Origin: Ctena decussata
Taxonomy: Eukaryota; Mollusca; Bivalvia; Lucinida; Lucinidae
Direction of reading: 5' to 3'
Assembly: GCA_963989385.1 (NCBI GenBank)
Contig: OZ022499.1
Coordinates: 51,821,757-51,885,756 of the forward strand
Length of the DNA stretch: 64,000 bases
Shown here: positions 1 through 11,670 of the stretch, one piece after another
Numbering within the stretch: position 1 is the stretch's first letter
Layout: each line of letters begins with the position of its first letter
The notes under the pieces: model-generated
The model's input: only the letters and a program-made list of their open reading frames with translations
The model's database searches: none
What the model was told of the DNA's origin: nothing
Position numbers and translations under genes: made by a program

Positions 1-1
1 C

Positions 2-271
2 TCATCTGGCAAAGATGCATATGACAGTGAATCATCTCGGCTACGCTTTGAAAAACTTGCTTTTACATCATCTGGTAAAGCCATGAAGGAGAGGGAATCA
101 TCCTTGTGCCTTTTTGTGGCCAACAGCTCAGAACTGCTAGCCAATATATCTAGCCCTGTCAAATCTTTCAATGATGCAGTTGACGAGCCAGATATACTCG
201 TGCTTGATGATCTGGCCCTCGACAAGAATGCCTTCTTCGGACACCGAACCTTTGCATCGGAAGTTTCATGA
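2..271 (+). CDS. 3' terminal coding exon of an unidentified gene (partial)
   Basis: The frame is open from position 2 to a TGA at 269-271 and gives 89 residues that start outside the window. The composition is balanced and protein-like (SSGKDAYDSES at the start, HRTFASEVS at the end), with acidic stretches such as DEPDILVLDDLALD; it looks unlike the repeat-derived frames elsewhere. An ATG at 83-85 is in frame, but the open frame upstream suggests an internal methionine. No splice acceptor is visible, so the exon probably begins left of position 1. I recognise no domain. The fragment may be a C-terminal tail, since it shows no transmembrane segment or zinc ligands. A long untranslated stretch follows, with an AATAAA at 1905-1910. 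It could also be a chance open frame, but length and composition argue against that. Confidence 0.6.
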   Translation, partial: SSGKDAYDSESSRLRFEKLAFTSSGKAMKERESSLCLFVANSSELLANISSPVKSFNDAVDEPDILVLDDLALDKNAFFGHRTFASEVS

Positions 272-1074
272 CCCTCCATGTCCATTTCTTAAGAGGTTAG
301 AAATATATTTATCAGACATTAACACAGCATCCAATTTCACTGCCTAGCTCATGGCTTCCCTTAACCACACCTAACTCGTCTTTAAACCTTAGTCGTTTTA
401 TCGTCAGTTTTTCCTTGTAGTTCATTTTGGAATGCAATGCAATTATTATCCATGTAGATGTGTCCAGATACATGAACTGTAACAGTTTATTTCAATCATG
501 ATCAAACCTATGTTATTTCATTTCTTTGGTGTAAATTATTTTATTTCTTTGCTAATTACAGGAACTTTTTATTCAACAGTAAAGCTTCTGTTGGCCGTAT
601 TGCACTCTTTACTAATCCTGTACTTAACTGCAACAAGTCTCCATCTTCCACCCTGCAAAATATTTAAAAGGACACGTTAGATGAAAGGGTATACACTTTC
701 AAGTGAACCAACTCTGCCATTTTGTATTTCTACCTCCCTTTTCAACTGGAAAGTGGAAAAAGAAATACCTATGTCTTACTTTCTGCTTGTCTCAGGTGAG
801 ACATTAAATACATGTATATTGCGACCTGGACCTTTTTGCAAGTTTTTGGAACTGCTTCTCTAAGGTGGTACTACAGGGGTCCAGAAGTTTTATGGCATAT
901 TTCCCTGCCTGTGCTATCAACTGAGCCAGTCAATTATCATTCATGCAAAAGTGGCTGTCAACCTAGAGAACCGACAGTAGTATCAGCTTAGTCTACTGAG
1001 TCACAAACATTAGTATCATTTACCATTATTGGTACTGCTGTTGATTGAATGCTCTGTACCTGATTGGTCAACAG
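272..1074. other. Probable 3' UTR or intergenic DNA
   Basis: AT-rich sequence after the stop codon of the first gene. I see no coding exon, RNA gene or clear repeat in it. Part of it is probably the 3' UTR, but the end cannot be fixed; the first AATAAA noticed is at 1905-1910, beyond a tandem duplication. Confidence 0.3.
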
Positions 1075-1308
1075 CACAGGTAAGCATATTGGTACTACCC
1101 CTTGAATGTGTCCCAATCCCAACACTCTTCAATCCAGAGATAGCTTAATTGAACTTCTAGCAGTACACTTGTATTTCATGGTAAGGGGGTAAGCACAGGT
1201 AAGAAACTGGTATTACCCCCTTGAATGTGTCCCTATTTCAACACACTTTAATCCAGAGATGGGAAACAAATTGAGTCTCAAACTTCTGGGCAGTACACTT
1301 GTATTTCA
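1075..1308. repeat. Tandem duplication, 2 copies of about 119 bp
   Basis: Two diverged copies start with CACAGGTAAG (1075 and 1194) and share a 'ttgaatgtgtccc' block and a 'cagtacacttgtatttca' block in the same order. No coding content. Confidence 0.6.
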
Positions 1309-1904
1309 AAACCTTTAAATCTACAGTTCAGCAGTACACATCAGAAGTGGAACAAAATTATTTCGATCACCCATTTCTCGGCACAGATGTCCTTGAATTT
1401 ATTGACAATTTTTACAATCTAATGATCTGGAATACTGTAAAAATTCTAGATTTTGGGACACTTAAAATAATTACCATAATTGACCAAAAAAATGGAACAG
1501 TATGGTTATACAATGCAGTATTTTGTCTAAATGATCCAGACGGAATGGCAAAAAGTGTAGAACCTGAGCAGTCTGATCTGGGTCTTCACTGATTGCCCAG
1601 ACTTATCCCTCTCAATACTTAGAATTTTTAAGGTGTTGATCTACAAAAATTCAATAGATACAAAGTGGCTTAAACTGACTTTGATAGTTTCTATGACAAC
1701 AAAATTGTTTATAAGAAAATTTCCAATACCCTTCTGCACGAAATAATTGAAAAGCATTAATACCAAAAGTTGAAGGGCATAAAAATAAGAACAAACTTGA
1801 GCATCGTAACACATTATTATTTTTTTTCTTTTAGAAGACAATTCATTACTTACTGACAGAGTATGTATGTTCTTATGGCCAATGCACTACATGGCCTCCT
1901 TGTC

Positions 1905-1910
1905 AATAAA
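1905..1910 (+). promoter_or_regulatory. Possible polyadenylation signal (AATAAA)
   Basis: First canonical AATAAA noticed downstream of the stop at 269-271. It lies 1.6 kb away and past a tandem repeat, so assignment to the first gene is tentative. Confidence 0.2.
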
Positions 1911-2039
1911 GAAATCAGACTAAAACCACGACTGGTACATGTATATATCCATGTCAGCCTAAACCATTAACCCAAGTATGATGCAAATCCATGAAAAAGT
2001 GTTTGAGATGTTGTCTAAAATCACTGGACCATGAAATAT

Positions 2040-2054
2040 AGGTCACACTGACTT
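2040..2054. promoter_or_regulatory. Near-consensus nuclear-receptor palindrome in a stray minisatellite unit
   Basis: AGGTCACACTGACTT differs by one base from the IR3 form AGGTCAnnnTGACCT. It sits in a single unit (about 1965-2060) of the same minisatellite that continues at 4045-4760, on the other side of the element at 2654-4041. Confidence 0.4.
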
Positions 2055-2653
2055 ACATTAAAGACACATTTTTGATTGCATAATACCCTAATGACTGTTT
2101 ATTGAAACATGCTGCTCAGAGATAAGACCTTCTCGAAGACTTGTAACTGAAGTACAGGTAGGGGCCAGATAAAGGGAAATAAGCTGTCAAAGAAAAAGAG
2201 AAAATATGGTTATAAACAAATTATTATGGATCAGACTGTGTTGTTGAAGACCCACATAAAACTGTGTAAAAATTCCATTATTTGCTCAAAGACATCTTTT
2301 TTTATAGGAAGAGATGATATAAATAGGGCCAAGTAAATAGGTACTCGTACATTGTAACATTGATGCTCATAGAAGACTTTGATCAGCCTGTGCAGTCTTA
2401 TCAGAGTCTTCCCTGTTTGCATGAACAGTATGAGATTCCTGTAAATTTAAAACAGCAAAACTGATAATCCAGATCAGTCTACACATAGGTGATGGCTGAT
2501 TTGAATATCTACTGCTCAGAAAATGAAAATCCGGATCAGTCTACACAGATATGACGGCCCATTTGAATACTTACTGTTCACATGAACAGTATGTCGTTGT
2601 AGTGTCAGCCCAAATCACTAACCCAAGTATAATACAAGCAAATTCGGTGAATT

Positions 2654-4041
2654 TATCCCCCGCCGAAGTGGCCCTCATTCGATAATGGTTTATTTTAAGT
2701 TTCATAATATTTCGTTCCCTGATTACTTAGTTAAGGCTGAAATTGTGGATTGTAAATAAAATCAAGGGCAAGAACTCTGGGACAAGTGAGGTATAAGCTG
2801 AAGCTGTTCTTCTTAAACACTTGCCTCAGCATCTCTGCACTATGATGATACATTTTTAATTCAATTACAAGTAATTTTATTCACCAGTACCTTAGTTATT
2901 GCTAATTTGTGGATCATCAATCAATTCCAGGGCATCAAATCATGCATTACTCGTGCAATTATGATAAAACTTAATGTGCACTGCGGTGTCATGACAATAC
3001 GTATTCGATCGATTGATTTATTTTAAGTTTCATTAAATTCCATTCATTGGTTACTTAGTTATGACTTGATTTGTTGATCAAGGACAATAACTCACTGCTT
3101 ACTGAAGGGATTCCGACAAAACGTAAGATGCACCAACGTTTTATCATAATACATATTTACTATAAGTTTCATAGAATTCTATAGTTATGACTGAATTTGG
3201 CAATCTTAAATTGATTCAAGGGCAATAACTCATGCACTACTGATGCCATTCTGATGAAACTTTATGTGCATATCCCTGCTATAGTGGTACATTTAAGTGT
3301 CATGAAGTTTTTATTTATGGCTCGTTTTAATTAAACTTTTATTGATTTTAAGTCAATTAAAGGGCAATAGCTCATGCACTACTGAAGCCAGTCTGACAAA
3401 ATTTCTCGTGCATCAGCATGTTATAACCATATATACTTGTTTTAAGTTTCATAAAATTTCATCCAGTGGTTACGCAGTTATGGCTCCGGACAGACGGATG
3501 TCCTTGATTTTAAATCAATTAAAGGGCAATAACTCTTGCACTACTGAAGCTAGTCTGAAGAAACTTCACAGGCTTCAGCCCGTTATAGTGAAACATACTT
3601 ACTTTAAGAAATTCCATCCAGTGGTTACATAGTTATGGCTCCGGATGGACGTACTTGATTTTAAGTCAATTAAAGGGCAATAACTCATGCATTACTAAAG
3701 CCAGTCTGACGAAACTTCACCTGCGTCAGCATGTTATAGTGATTTATACTTATTTTTAGTTTCAGGAATTTCCATCCAATGCTTACGTAGTTATGGCTCT
3801 GGATGGACGGACATCCTTGATTTTAAGTCAATTAAAGGGTGATAACTCATGCATTACTGAAGCCAGCCTGAAGAAACTTCACATGCGTCAGCGGGTTATA
3901 GTGATATATATTTATTTTAAGTTTCATGAAATTCCATCCAGTGGTTAGGTAGTTATGGCTCTGGACGGACAGATGGAAGGATGGACAGACAGACTGATGG
4001 ACATGGAGAAAACTATATCCCTCCGCCTTCGGTGGGGGATA
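2654..4041 (+). mobile_element. Pearl/HINE-like non-autonomous element, family I
   Basis: The left end reads TATCCCCCGCCGAAG (2654-2668). The right end is a hairpin at 4016-4041, TATCCCTCCGCC and GGTGGGGGATA around a TTC loop, whose last arm is complementary to the left end. Just inside the right end lies a degenerate GGAC/GACG-rich tract (3961-4001). The interior has four tandem units of 151-162 bp beginning around 3352, 3514, 3665 and 3827, each with 'tcaattaaaggg'. Core repeats of about 160 bp, an ACGG-type microsatellite and a terminal hairpin are features of bivalve pearl elements and Helentron-associated elements (established knowledge). Family assignment is inference. It splits the minisatellite at 1965-2060 and 4045-4760. 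Confidence 0.6.
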
Positions 4042-4317
4042 ATAAATCCATGAAATAGTATTTGAAATGTTGGCTAAAATCACTGGACCATGAAATATGA
4101 GTAACACTGACTTACATGAGGTCATTCACAGTGTCAGTCCAAAGCCTTTAACCAAAGTATAATGCAAATCCATGAAATAGTGAATGAAGTATGAGGCAAA
4201 ATTGCTGGACCTTGAAATATAGTTCGCACTGAAATACAATTAGTATGAGGTCAGTCACAGTATAAGTATAATGCAAATCCATGAAATATGAGGTAAAATC
4301 TCTGGACCATGAAATAT

Positions 4318-4332
4318 AGGTCACACTGACCT
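4318..4332. promoter_or_regulatory. Consensus IR3 nuclear-receptor half-site palindrome
   Basis: AGGTCA-CAC-TGACCT, identical to the consensus steroid-receptor (estrogen response) inverted repeat with 3-bp spacing. Function is untested and it may be incidental to the repeat. Confidence 0.4.
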
Positions 4333-4445
4333 AAAAATAGTACGAGGCCACTTACAGTGTCAGCCCCAACCATTGATCCAAGTATAATGCTAAACCATAA
4401 AATAGTGATAGAAATATAAGGCAAAATCATTGGACCATGAAATAT

Positions 4446-4460
4446 AGGTCACATTGACCT
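4446..4460. promoter_or_regulatory. Second consensus IR3 palindrome
   Basis: AGGTCA-CAT-TGACCT in the next minisatellite unit, 128 bp from the first; the spacer differs but both half-sites are exact. Confidence 0.4.
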
Positions 4461-4770
4461 ACAATTAGTATGAGGTCACTCAGTGTTAACCCAAACCATT
4501 TACCCAAGTATAAAATAAATCCATGTAATAGTGTTAGAAATATGAGGCAAAATCACTGGACCATAATTTTAGGTCACTTTGACTTATTTTTATTCAACCT
4601 CCAGTCATACTGAGCCATTATCCCAAGGACTAATGTTCATACATCAAATTTTCTTCAAGATATATGTCAAAATTACTTGACCATGAAATATAGGCCATTT
4701 GACCTATTTTTAGTTTAAGGTCAAACATGTGGTCATACTGAGTTATCATCCCAAGCTATCATGTTCATAC

Positions 4771-6010
4771 AACAACTAGAAATGTTTTGACAAAAAACAA
4801 ATGTCCTCCCACCTGTGCTTTCCCAGCAGTATCATTTTCCCTACATACCAAGTTAACATGATGCCAACCTATGGAACTGTTATACTAAAGTACTCGTGGT
4901 ATCTTTAAATGGGTTGATAGGTCAAAGGCACTTTATTACATCTTTGGTTTGTTCTAACAATATATCTGTCCATGTTGGGTGAAAATCCATCCATAGGTTC
5001 AAGATATAACTTTTTTGTACGGTAAGATCCTCATGTGACCTTTCAAATGGGATCAATGTCGCCAAAATTGATGTGAGTCTTTGCTTTGTTCAGAGGATAT
5101 ACATCTATCTTTGCAAGTTTGGTAAAAAGCCATCCACTGGTTCAAAAGATATGATCATTTTAAGAAAACATCAACATATAACTTGAAAATAGGGTCAAGG
5201 TCACCAAAACTTAATCAGTTATGAACCCTCTCACAATAATGATTTAATGCTAGTTTAATATGAATCCAACTTATAGTTCAGAAAACACTGTTACACCTTG
5301 TATTGTCCTTGTTAACAGAGTCAATGTCAATGAAACCTAATCAATTTTGTCCCCTCTCCAACTCATGATTCCATGGTAGTTTGGTCATAATTCACCATCT
5401 CATTCAAGATACAGGGTAGAGACAAGCCATTTATCAGAATTCTAAGACCTCTTGTGACTTTGGAAAAGGGGTCAAAGTCACCAAATCCTGTTCAATTCCT
5501 TCCTATGTCGAAGTGATACATCTTTGCAAGTTTGATCACAATCCACTCATTCCCTCAGGAAATATGGTGCAAACAAGCCATTTTTTAACATTGTAAGACC
5601 TCCTGTGACCTTGAAAATAGGGTCAAGGTCACAATAGTTAATTCAGCTCTTTTCCACCTCCCACAGATATACTTTTTTTCTGTTTGGACATTATCCATCA
5701 ATCCCTTCAGGAGATATGGTTCAGGCAAGCCATTTTTTCAACAGTCTTTGATATATGAAAAAGTTGCTTATTTTCAAGGAAAACCATCTACATTAACTTA
5801 CAAACCTGGCCAGGTCTTTGACAGCACTTATCTCTGTACCGTAACTCAAAGTTCCATTTCTGAACTTTGTTACAAGTGTCAAATCCCTTCATCAAATACT
5901 GTAGGAGTTGCAGAGACACGAACAGTACTACAAGGAGTGACATACGTACATACAGGCGGACAAGGGCAAAACTATATACTGTCACTCTCCACTTCAAGGC
6001 AGGGGCATTA
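4771..6010. repeat. Diverged dispersed repeat with internal tandem units
   Basis: Several diverged units of roughly 150-200 bp share 'gaccttgaaaatagggtcaa', 'catctttgcaagttt' and 'atatggt...aagccattttt' blocks. A GGCGGACAAGGGC motif near 5955 resembles the end-proximal GGAC tracts of the pearl/HINE-like elements here, but I could not identify a clear terminal hairpin. The open frame at 5748-6011 lies in this repeat and I do not regard it as a gene. Confidence 0.45.
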
Positions 6011-6213
6011 AAAAAAAGAAAGAAAATACAGGATTCAAACCTCTGACTCGTGACTTTTTTAGTTTAGGTAAGCTGAACATTGTACCACACTGTAATATAG
6101 CGGAACAGTTGTAAATGATAATTTATAAAGGACCGCTGTCGTAAATGATATGGAAGAGCTGACTTTTTCCGTGACAAGCTGCTCAACCTATTTCAAGGTT
6201 TGGTCCAAAATAA

Positions 6214-8585
6214 CCAGAGGGCCAATGGCCCTATATCGCTCACCTGAGCACTGAGGCATTGAGGTTACAGCAACAAAACACCATGCAAAACAGCAATAAA
6301 AAAAACCATTTATGTAGAGGATAATATCACAAACATTTATGCAAAAAAATAAGCTTTATCCCCCATTAATGGCTTCTCAGAAGATCTTTGGCAAAAAAAA
6401 AAGTGAAAATTTGGCCTTTCAGCTGCAATGGCAACCAATCAAAATCGGGTAATTGGGAAAAATTCATATGGCTGGTAGAGGACTACTCCAGGACTATTTC
6501 TGTGAAGTTTTGTCAAAATATCTGCAGTAACACAGAAATAAATAGCAAATGTCCACTTTCCTCATTATAAGTCTATGGAAACTTTAAGTTGCAGTAGCAA
6601 CAAATTCACATGGGCAATGATAATATAAAACATACTTTAGGTAGAGGTTAAAATTATTAATATGTATGCTAAGTATCAGCTTCATCCCCCTCATGGCTTC
6701 ACTTTTCCCATTATGAGTCAATGGAAACTATAAGTCGCCATAGCAACCAAAGTTCTTATGGGATTGGAAGAAAAAGAATAAAATTTATGTAGAAACTACT
6801 GTCATCAACATGTTTGCACAATATCAGCTTCATCCCCTATATGGCTTCTGAGCAGAAGATTTTTTTTTTTTTTTTTTTTTTCAAAATTTACACTATATTT
6901 TGCCATGGCAACCAATCAAATTCAGCGATTTGGAGAAAATTTATATGAATCATAGAGGACTACTCAAGAAACATTTCTGTAGAAAAAAATTTAAATAACT
7001 GCAGTTAGTTAAACAGCAAAAAATGCAAATTTCCATTTTCCTCATTATAAGTCAATGGAAACTCTTAGTTGCCATAGCAACCAAACTGCTGGAGCAATTG
7101 CCATGAAAAACAATAATTCTATAAAGGCTAGTACTAAGGTTCTTTCTGTAAAGTTTGAGCTTTATTGGGCCACACAGTTTCTGCGAAGATGATTTTTTAA
7201 TATTTTTCTATTTTTAACCATTCGGTTGCAATAGCAACCAGCCAAATTGCGCAATTTGCATAAATTTAACATGGCTGGTTAAAGACTACTCAAGGTACAT
7301 TTCTATGAAAGTTTTGTCAAAATATCCGCAGAGGCATAGCAATAAATGCAAATTTTCCATTTTGCCATTAGAAGTCAATGGCAACTTTTAGTTCCCATAG
7401 CAACCAAACTGCTAGAGCAATTGCCAAGAAAAACAGTACTTTTATAGAAGCTAGTACTAAGATCCTTCCTGTGAAGTTTGAGCTTTATTGGTTGCATAGT
7501 TCCTGAGGAGATGATTTTTGAATATTTTTTCTATTTTTTAACCATTCGGTTGCCATGGCAACCAGCCAAATTGTGCAATTTACATAAAGTTCATGTGGTT
7601 GATAGAGGACTACTCTAGAAACATTTATGTAAAAGTTTTGTCAAAATATCTGCAGTGACATAGCAATAAATGCAAATTTTCCATTTTGCAATTATAAGTC
7701 AATGGCAACTTTCAGCTCCCATAGCAACCAAACTGCTAGAGCAATTGCCAAGAAAAACAGTACTTTTATAGAAGCTAGTACTAAGACTTTTTCTGTGAAG
7801 TTTGAGCTTTATTGGTTGCATAGTTTCTGAGGAGATGATTTTTGAATATTTTTTCTATTTTTTAACCATTCGGTTGCCATGGCAACCAGCCAAATTGTGC
7901 AATTTACATAAAGTTCATGTGGTTGATAGAGGACTACTCAAGGAACATTTCTGTAAAGTTTTGTCAAAATATCTGCAGTGACATAGCAATAAATGCAAAT
8001 TTTCCATTTTGCAATTATAAGTCAATGGCAACTTTCAGTTCCCATAGCAACCAAACTGCTAGAGCAATTGCCAAGAAAAACAGTACTTTTATAGAAGCTA
8101 GTACTAAGACTTTTTCTGTGAAGTTTGAGCTTTATTGGTTGCATAGTTTCTGAGGAGATGATTTTTGAATATTTTTTCTATTTTTTAACCATTCGGTTGC
8201 CATGGCAACCAGCCAAATTGTGCAATTTACATAAAGTTCATGTGGTTGATAGAGGACTACTCAAGGAACATTTCTGTAAAAGTTTTGTCAAAATATCTGC
8301 AGTGACATAGCAATAAATGCAAATTTTCAATTTTTCCCATACAAGTCAATGGAAACTTTAAGTTGCCATAGCAACCAAAGTTCTGAAGCGATTTGGATAA
8401 AAAACAGTATTATTGGTTCCCCCTGCCTATAGATGCTATATATGAAATTTGGTAACAATGGGCCTTGTAGTTTCAAAGGAGATGTCGTTTGAAAATATTG
8501 ACGGACGGACGACCGACGGACGACGGACGACGGATGCCTGCCTATACTATAAGCTCACCTGTGAGCCTTCGGCTCAGGTGAGCTA
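6214..8585 (+). mobile_element. Pearl/HINE-like non-autonomous element, family II
   Basis: Near the left end is TCGCTCACCTGAGC (6236-6249). The right end is a strong hairpin (8552-8584): AGCTCACCTGTGAGCC and GGCTCAGGTGAGCT around a TTC-containing loop, followed by CTAAAAA. A (GACG)n-type tract lies at 8501-8533. The interior holds tandem units of about 323 bp (equivalent points at 7391, 7715 and 8038); the last three are nearly identical and earlier ones more diverged. Open frames at 6388, 7917 and 8125 are by-products of the repeat. The left boundary is approximate. Confidence 0.65.
6862..6882. repeat. Poly-T tract
   Basis: A run of about 21 T inside one of the older internal units of the family II element. 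Confidence 0.8.
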
Positions 8586-8589
8586 AAAA

Positions 8590-9570
8590 GTGCATTGACA
8601 CGACAGTAAACAAAATTTTGAACTGTACCACAGTTACAGTAACCAGGGATTTTCCTAGGCTGAATTTTGGCTCCAGTTTTCCCCAGCTGTGAGATAACAG
8701 GGAGAAAGGCTAAAAGGTTTGATTTAGGGGCCCAGACTGCCAAATTCAATATTTAACATTATCTTTATATAGGAGTATGGGCATCTTCTCCAAAAATTCA
8801 TGGGCCATCATGTCCAAAATTTAGGGGCTATGGATGATTGGGCCTCTGTTAGTCTTTTTCTTTCGATAATAAAATCCCAAAATGTAGAGAAGATTCCCAA
8901 TTTCTCACTCAGTGCTGCATTTTGGTGGAAATTTTATGAAAATCAGACTGAAAAACATGAGAAATTACAAATGTATACATTCTTTAGAAATTATAAATCA
9001 TGAATAATTTTAAAAGCAAAGAACATGTTTAAGCTATAAATACATGTATGTTATGCTTTCAACTGAATTCAAAACAAGCGATCTGGTATGATTTCTTCCA
9101 ATTAAGTTTTTCCTATTTTTTTAGTTTCACATGCTAATTTTCCTAAATTCAACTGCCCCTAACCAGATGTGCTCTTTGGCTGGCAGTAATGTATGCTCAA
9201 CCACCCAAATAGACATATAACTGAAACAGAAGCAGCATATATTAAAGAATCATATTATTCTGATATAAAGTAGTCATATACATACGTACCTCAAGCAATC
9301 ACATGGGACTTCAAAGAAAGCACAGTACCCGTCATCTTCGCAAGCCAAGGGTCCACTTTATTCCTTACATACCCTTGGGTGATGGCCTATTCACATGTCG
9401 AATTTCCCCCCAGCCCATCTTTTGGCTGCTGTGAGTGTTTCCCTTGGCATGTGTTATTTTTTTGACTTATCAGAAGATCCATTGCAAAAACACAATTGCT
9501 GACATATAAATGGTGAATCAGTTAAATATTGAAAGTCTACTCTGTTTTGGTAATTGTACATGATAAACAC
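8590..9570. other. Intergenic DNA, nothing recognised
   Basis: AT-rich. I see no exon, RNA gene or repeat structure that I can support. Confidence 0.3.
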
Positions 9571-9576
9571 TATATA

Positions 9577-9812
9577 AGCCTCGACAGGAGAAAACCAACA
9601 AAGTGGTTGTGCGCCCAGAACAGACTCAGATCAGCCTGGGAATCAATCCTGTCTGATCAGAGTCTTCGCTTAGTGCTTAAAGGGTAGGTAAGGGTCTAAG
9701 TTACCTCCATGCGGACAGCGCAGACTCTGATCAGACTGGGCGGATGCCCAGCCTGATCTGAGTATGCGCTGGGCGCACAATCACATTTTTGGTTTTGTCT
9801 TGTCGTGGCTCA
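9577..9812. mobile_element. GAGCCGCGAC-family palindromic MITE (diverged copy)
   Basis: About 236 bp. The left arm (gcctcgacagg, aaaaccaacaaagtgg, ttgtgcgcccag) is the reverse complement of the right arm (ctgggcgcacaatcac, ggttttgtcttgtcgtggct). The inner part has two GATCAGAGTCTTCGC-type arms around a TAAGGGTCTAAG centre. The same element recurs at 21318, 26811, 33950, 41971, 57596, 57950 and 63115. No coding capacity. Confidence 0.75.
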
Positions 9813-10553
9813 TATATTTAATTAATGACAAGGGTGCCTGTTATGCGTAAAATGTTTTGTTATGAATAATTTGATTGGATGCGATGGAAGTTGCTCGCAT
9901 CCAATGAAATGGCGCAGTGGGAAATTCAATTTAAGAATAGGCCGTTGGCCATAGCAAGGATACGTTAAGAACAAAGTGGACTTACCAGCCATGGCTTACA
10001 AAGATGAGTACTGGTGAGAAATAAAAACGTGGTCCTTAGATTGAGTAGAAAGCAGGAAATTTACAAAACATCAAACGCCATAATAGCCTAACTCACCAAA
10101 TTGAATAGCCTAACTCACTGGTTAACTAGGCCTGTGGTCAACTTGGCCTGAGTGTATGTGTGGTTAGAAACAAACATTTTGGGCCTCCCCACGTTGTGGC
10201 CTGGATGCTTTGCCCTCAGTTTTCAATATCTTCCTAAGAATCTGGAGAGTATTAATGCATGGAAAACCATGTTTGATCCCTTATAATAATACTGAACAGG
10301 CCAAGATGACCCAGTCAGGTTGACCTGAGGCCGAGAGACCTGAGGCAAAGTTGACTTTGGGGACCCAGTTTGTTACAGGCCTAATCCACCCCTGACCACC
10401 TCACCTATACAACCAACTACTTTAATTACTTAAATATCGGGATGCCAAACTTAATTCCATAATCATACTGAAAATAAATGAACTATTTGATATTTTATAC
10501 TATCTGGAAAGTGTCAAAGTGCTGGAAAAACAAGTTACTGTGCAGAACCTAAT

Positions 10554-10868
10554 ATGACTGCTTTGGGGATAAATGTGGTATTTGAACTCCTGACGCTGGT
10601 CAAGAAACGGAAACTAAGGTGGTTTGGCCACGTCTCAAGGTCTTCTGGTTTAGCAAAGACGATTCTACAGGGCACAGTGAAAGGAAAAAGAAGAAGAGGT
10701 AGACAGAAGAGGTGGGAAGACAATATTAAAGAGTGGACAGAGATGGACTTTGCCAGCTCAACTAGGGCAGCTGAAAACAGGACAAGGTGGAAAGGGATTG
10801 TTTCGAAGTCATCTGTGGTACCCCAACAACCTAGTATGATTATGGGATAGAATAGAATAGAATAGTGG
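10554..10868 (+). pseudogene. LINE C-terminal fragment (RTE-type reverse transcriptase tail) with (AATAG)n tail
   Basis: The frame contains KKRKLRWFGHVSRS, KGKRRRGRQKRWEDNIKEW and TRWKGIV, the C-terminal block typical of RTE-like endonuclease/reverse-transcriptase retrotransposons. It ends at 10850 and runs into GATAGAATAGAATAGAATAG, a simple-repeat tail expected at a LINE 3' end. Only the 3' end is present; no polymerase motifs precede it. Matching 3' ends occur on the - strand at 30489-30582 and 44851-44946. Confidence 0.7.
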
Positions 10869-10870
10869 TA

Positions 10871-10920
10871 TTTGACATGCTTACCACTGTTAATTGGTTA
10901 TTAATTGGTAAGCATGTCAA
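10871..10920. repeat. Hairpin, copy 1 of a tandem hairpin family
   Basis: TTGACATGCTTACCA (10871-10885) and TGGTAAGCATGTCAA (10906-10920) are perfect inverted arms of 15 bp. Confidence 0.75.
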
Positions 10921-11325
10921 TGTTAACAAGACCTGTCACCGGGACAGGATAGCTCGCCTGACAGCGCCTTGCCCATCACATAAAAAACTTTAACGTAAAA
11001 CTTTAACATTTTGCTAACGCCGCCACCGCCACTGCCGGGGGTAGTACAATAGCTCTTCCTGAACTTCGTTCAGGCGAGCTAATGACTAACTTACTCCCAT
11101 AATATGAGATATCGGGTATTCTGACGTCCATATTTTATGTTTTTATGCTGATATTTACATTTTTTCTTTCACGGAATACCCGATCACTCTCCAAGAAATG
11201 AAAATGAAAGTCGAAATGAAAATGTCAGAATAAAATAGGAGTAATAAAATGAAATATTAAATAAGAGAGTGGTAAGAACTAATGACTAACTGTGCAGTCC
11301 CTAATAAGACAGCTCTCAGATAATG

Positions 11326-11390
11326 TGGTAATTGACATGCTAACCAAGTAACACTGTTAACTGGTTATTAATTGGTAAGCATGTCAATGT
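11326..11390. repeat. Hairpin, copy 2 of the tandem hairpin family
   Basis: ATTGACATGCTAACCA on the left pairs with ATTGGTAAGCATGTCAAT on the right (11371-11389). The context 'gcagtccctaataagacagctct' upstream matches that of copy 3. Confidence 0.65.
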
Positions 11391-11599
11391 TAATGACAGA
11401 CAATAGTAGAACTTGCAATCCGCAGACCATAAGGATCTTCTTGTTTTATCCAATGCAGTTATCCAGTGTATATCCTCTGTCAAGAATCCTATTTAGTACA
11501 CATGTATAACCTATTTGATCCAACACGACTTTTATGTCAAAATAGTACTGGCAGAACAACTAATGGTGCAGACCCTAATAAGACTGCTCTGTGATAATT

Positions 11600-11670
11600 C
11601 ATTGACATGCTTACCAATTAATAACCAATTAACACTGTTTATTGGTTATTAATTGGTAAACATGTCAATG
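11600..11670. repeat. Hairpin, copy 3, near-perfect 33-bp arms
   Basis: CATTGACATGCTTACCAATT... pairs with ...AATTGGTAAACATGTCAATG around a CACTG centre. It lies in a unit repeated about every 270-290 bp ('gcagaccctaataagactgctctg' before it, 'acagacaatagaacttgc' after it). Confidence 0.8.

Larger units (their letters stand above)
4045..4760. repeat. Minisatellite of about 120 bp carrying AGGTCAnnnTGACCT palindromes
   Basis: About five to six diverged units share 'aagtataatgcaaatccatgaa', 'aaaatcactggaccatgaaatat' and a 'ggtcacactgac' block. Two units carry the exact inverted repeat AGGTCAnnnTGACCT (4318-4332 and 4446-4460); a third (4571-4585) has one mismatch. No coding content. Confidence 0.65.

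Noticed and set aside
5748..6011. 87-codon frame with several cysteines
   Set aside because: Overlaps a dispersed tandem repeat and is open on the opposite strand too; no recognisable domain.
7917..8310. Frames in the 323-bp repeats
   Set aside because: The same frames recur in each repeat unit and follow repeat boundaries rather than exon signals.
2654..8585. A CRISPR array suggested by regular repeats
   Set aside because: Units are 120-323 bp and contiguous without unique spacers, in a eukaryotic context with introns and SINEs.
9577..9812. Regulatory hairpin or riboswitch
   Set aside because: The same palindrome occurs eight times in the window, so it is a dispersed MITE.
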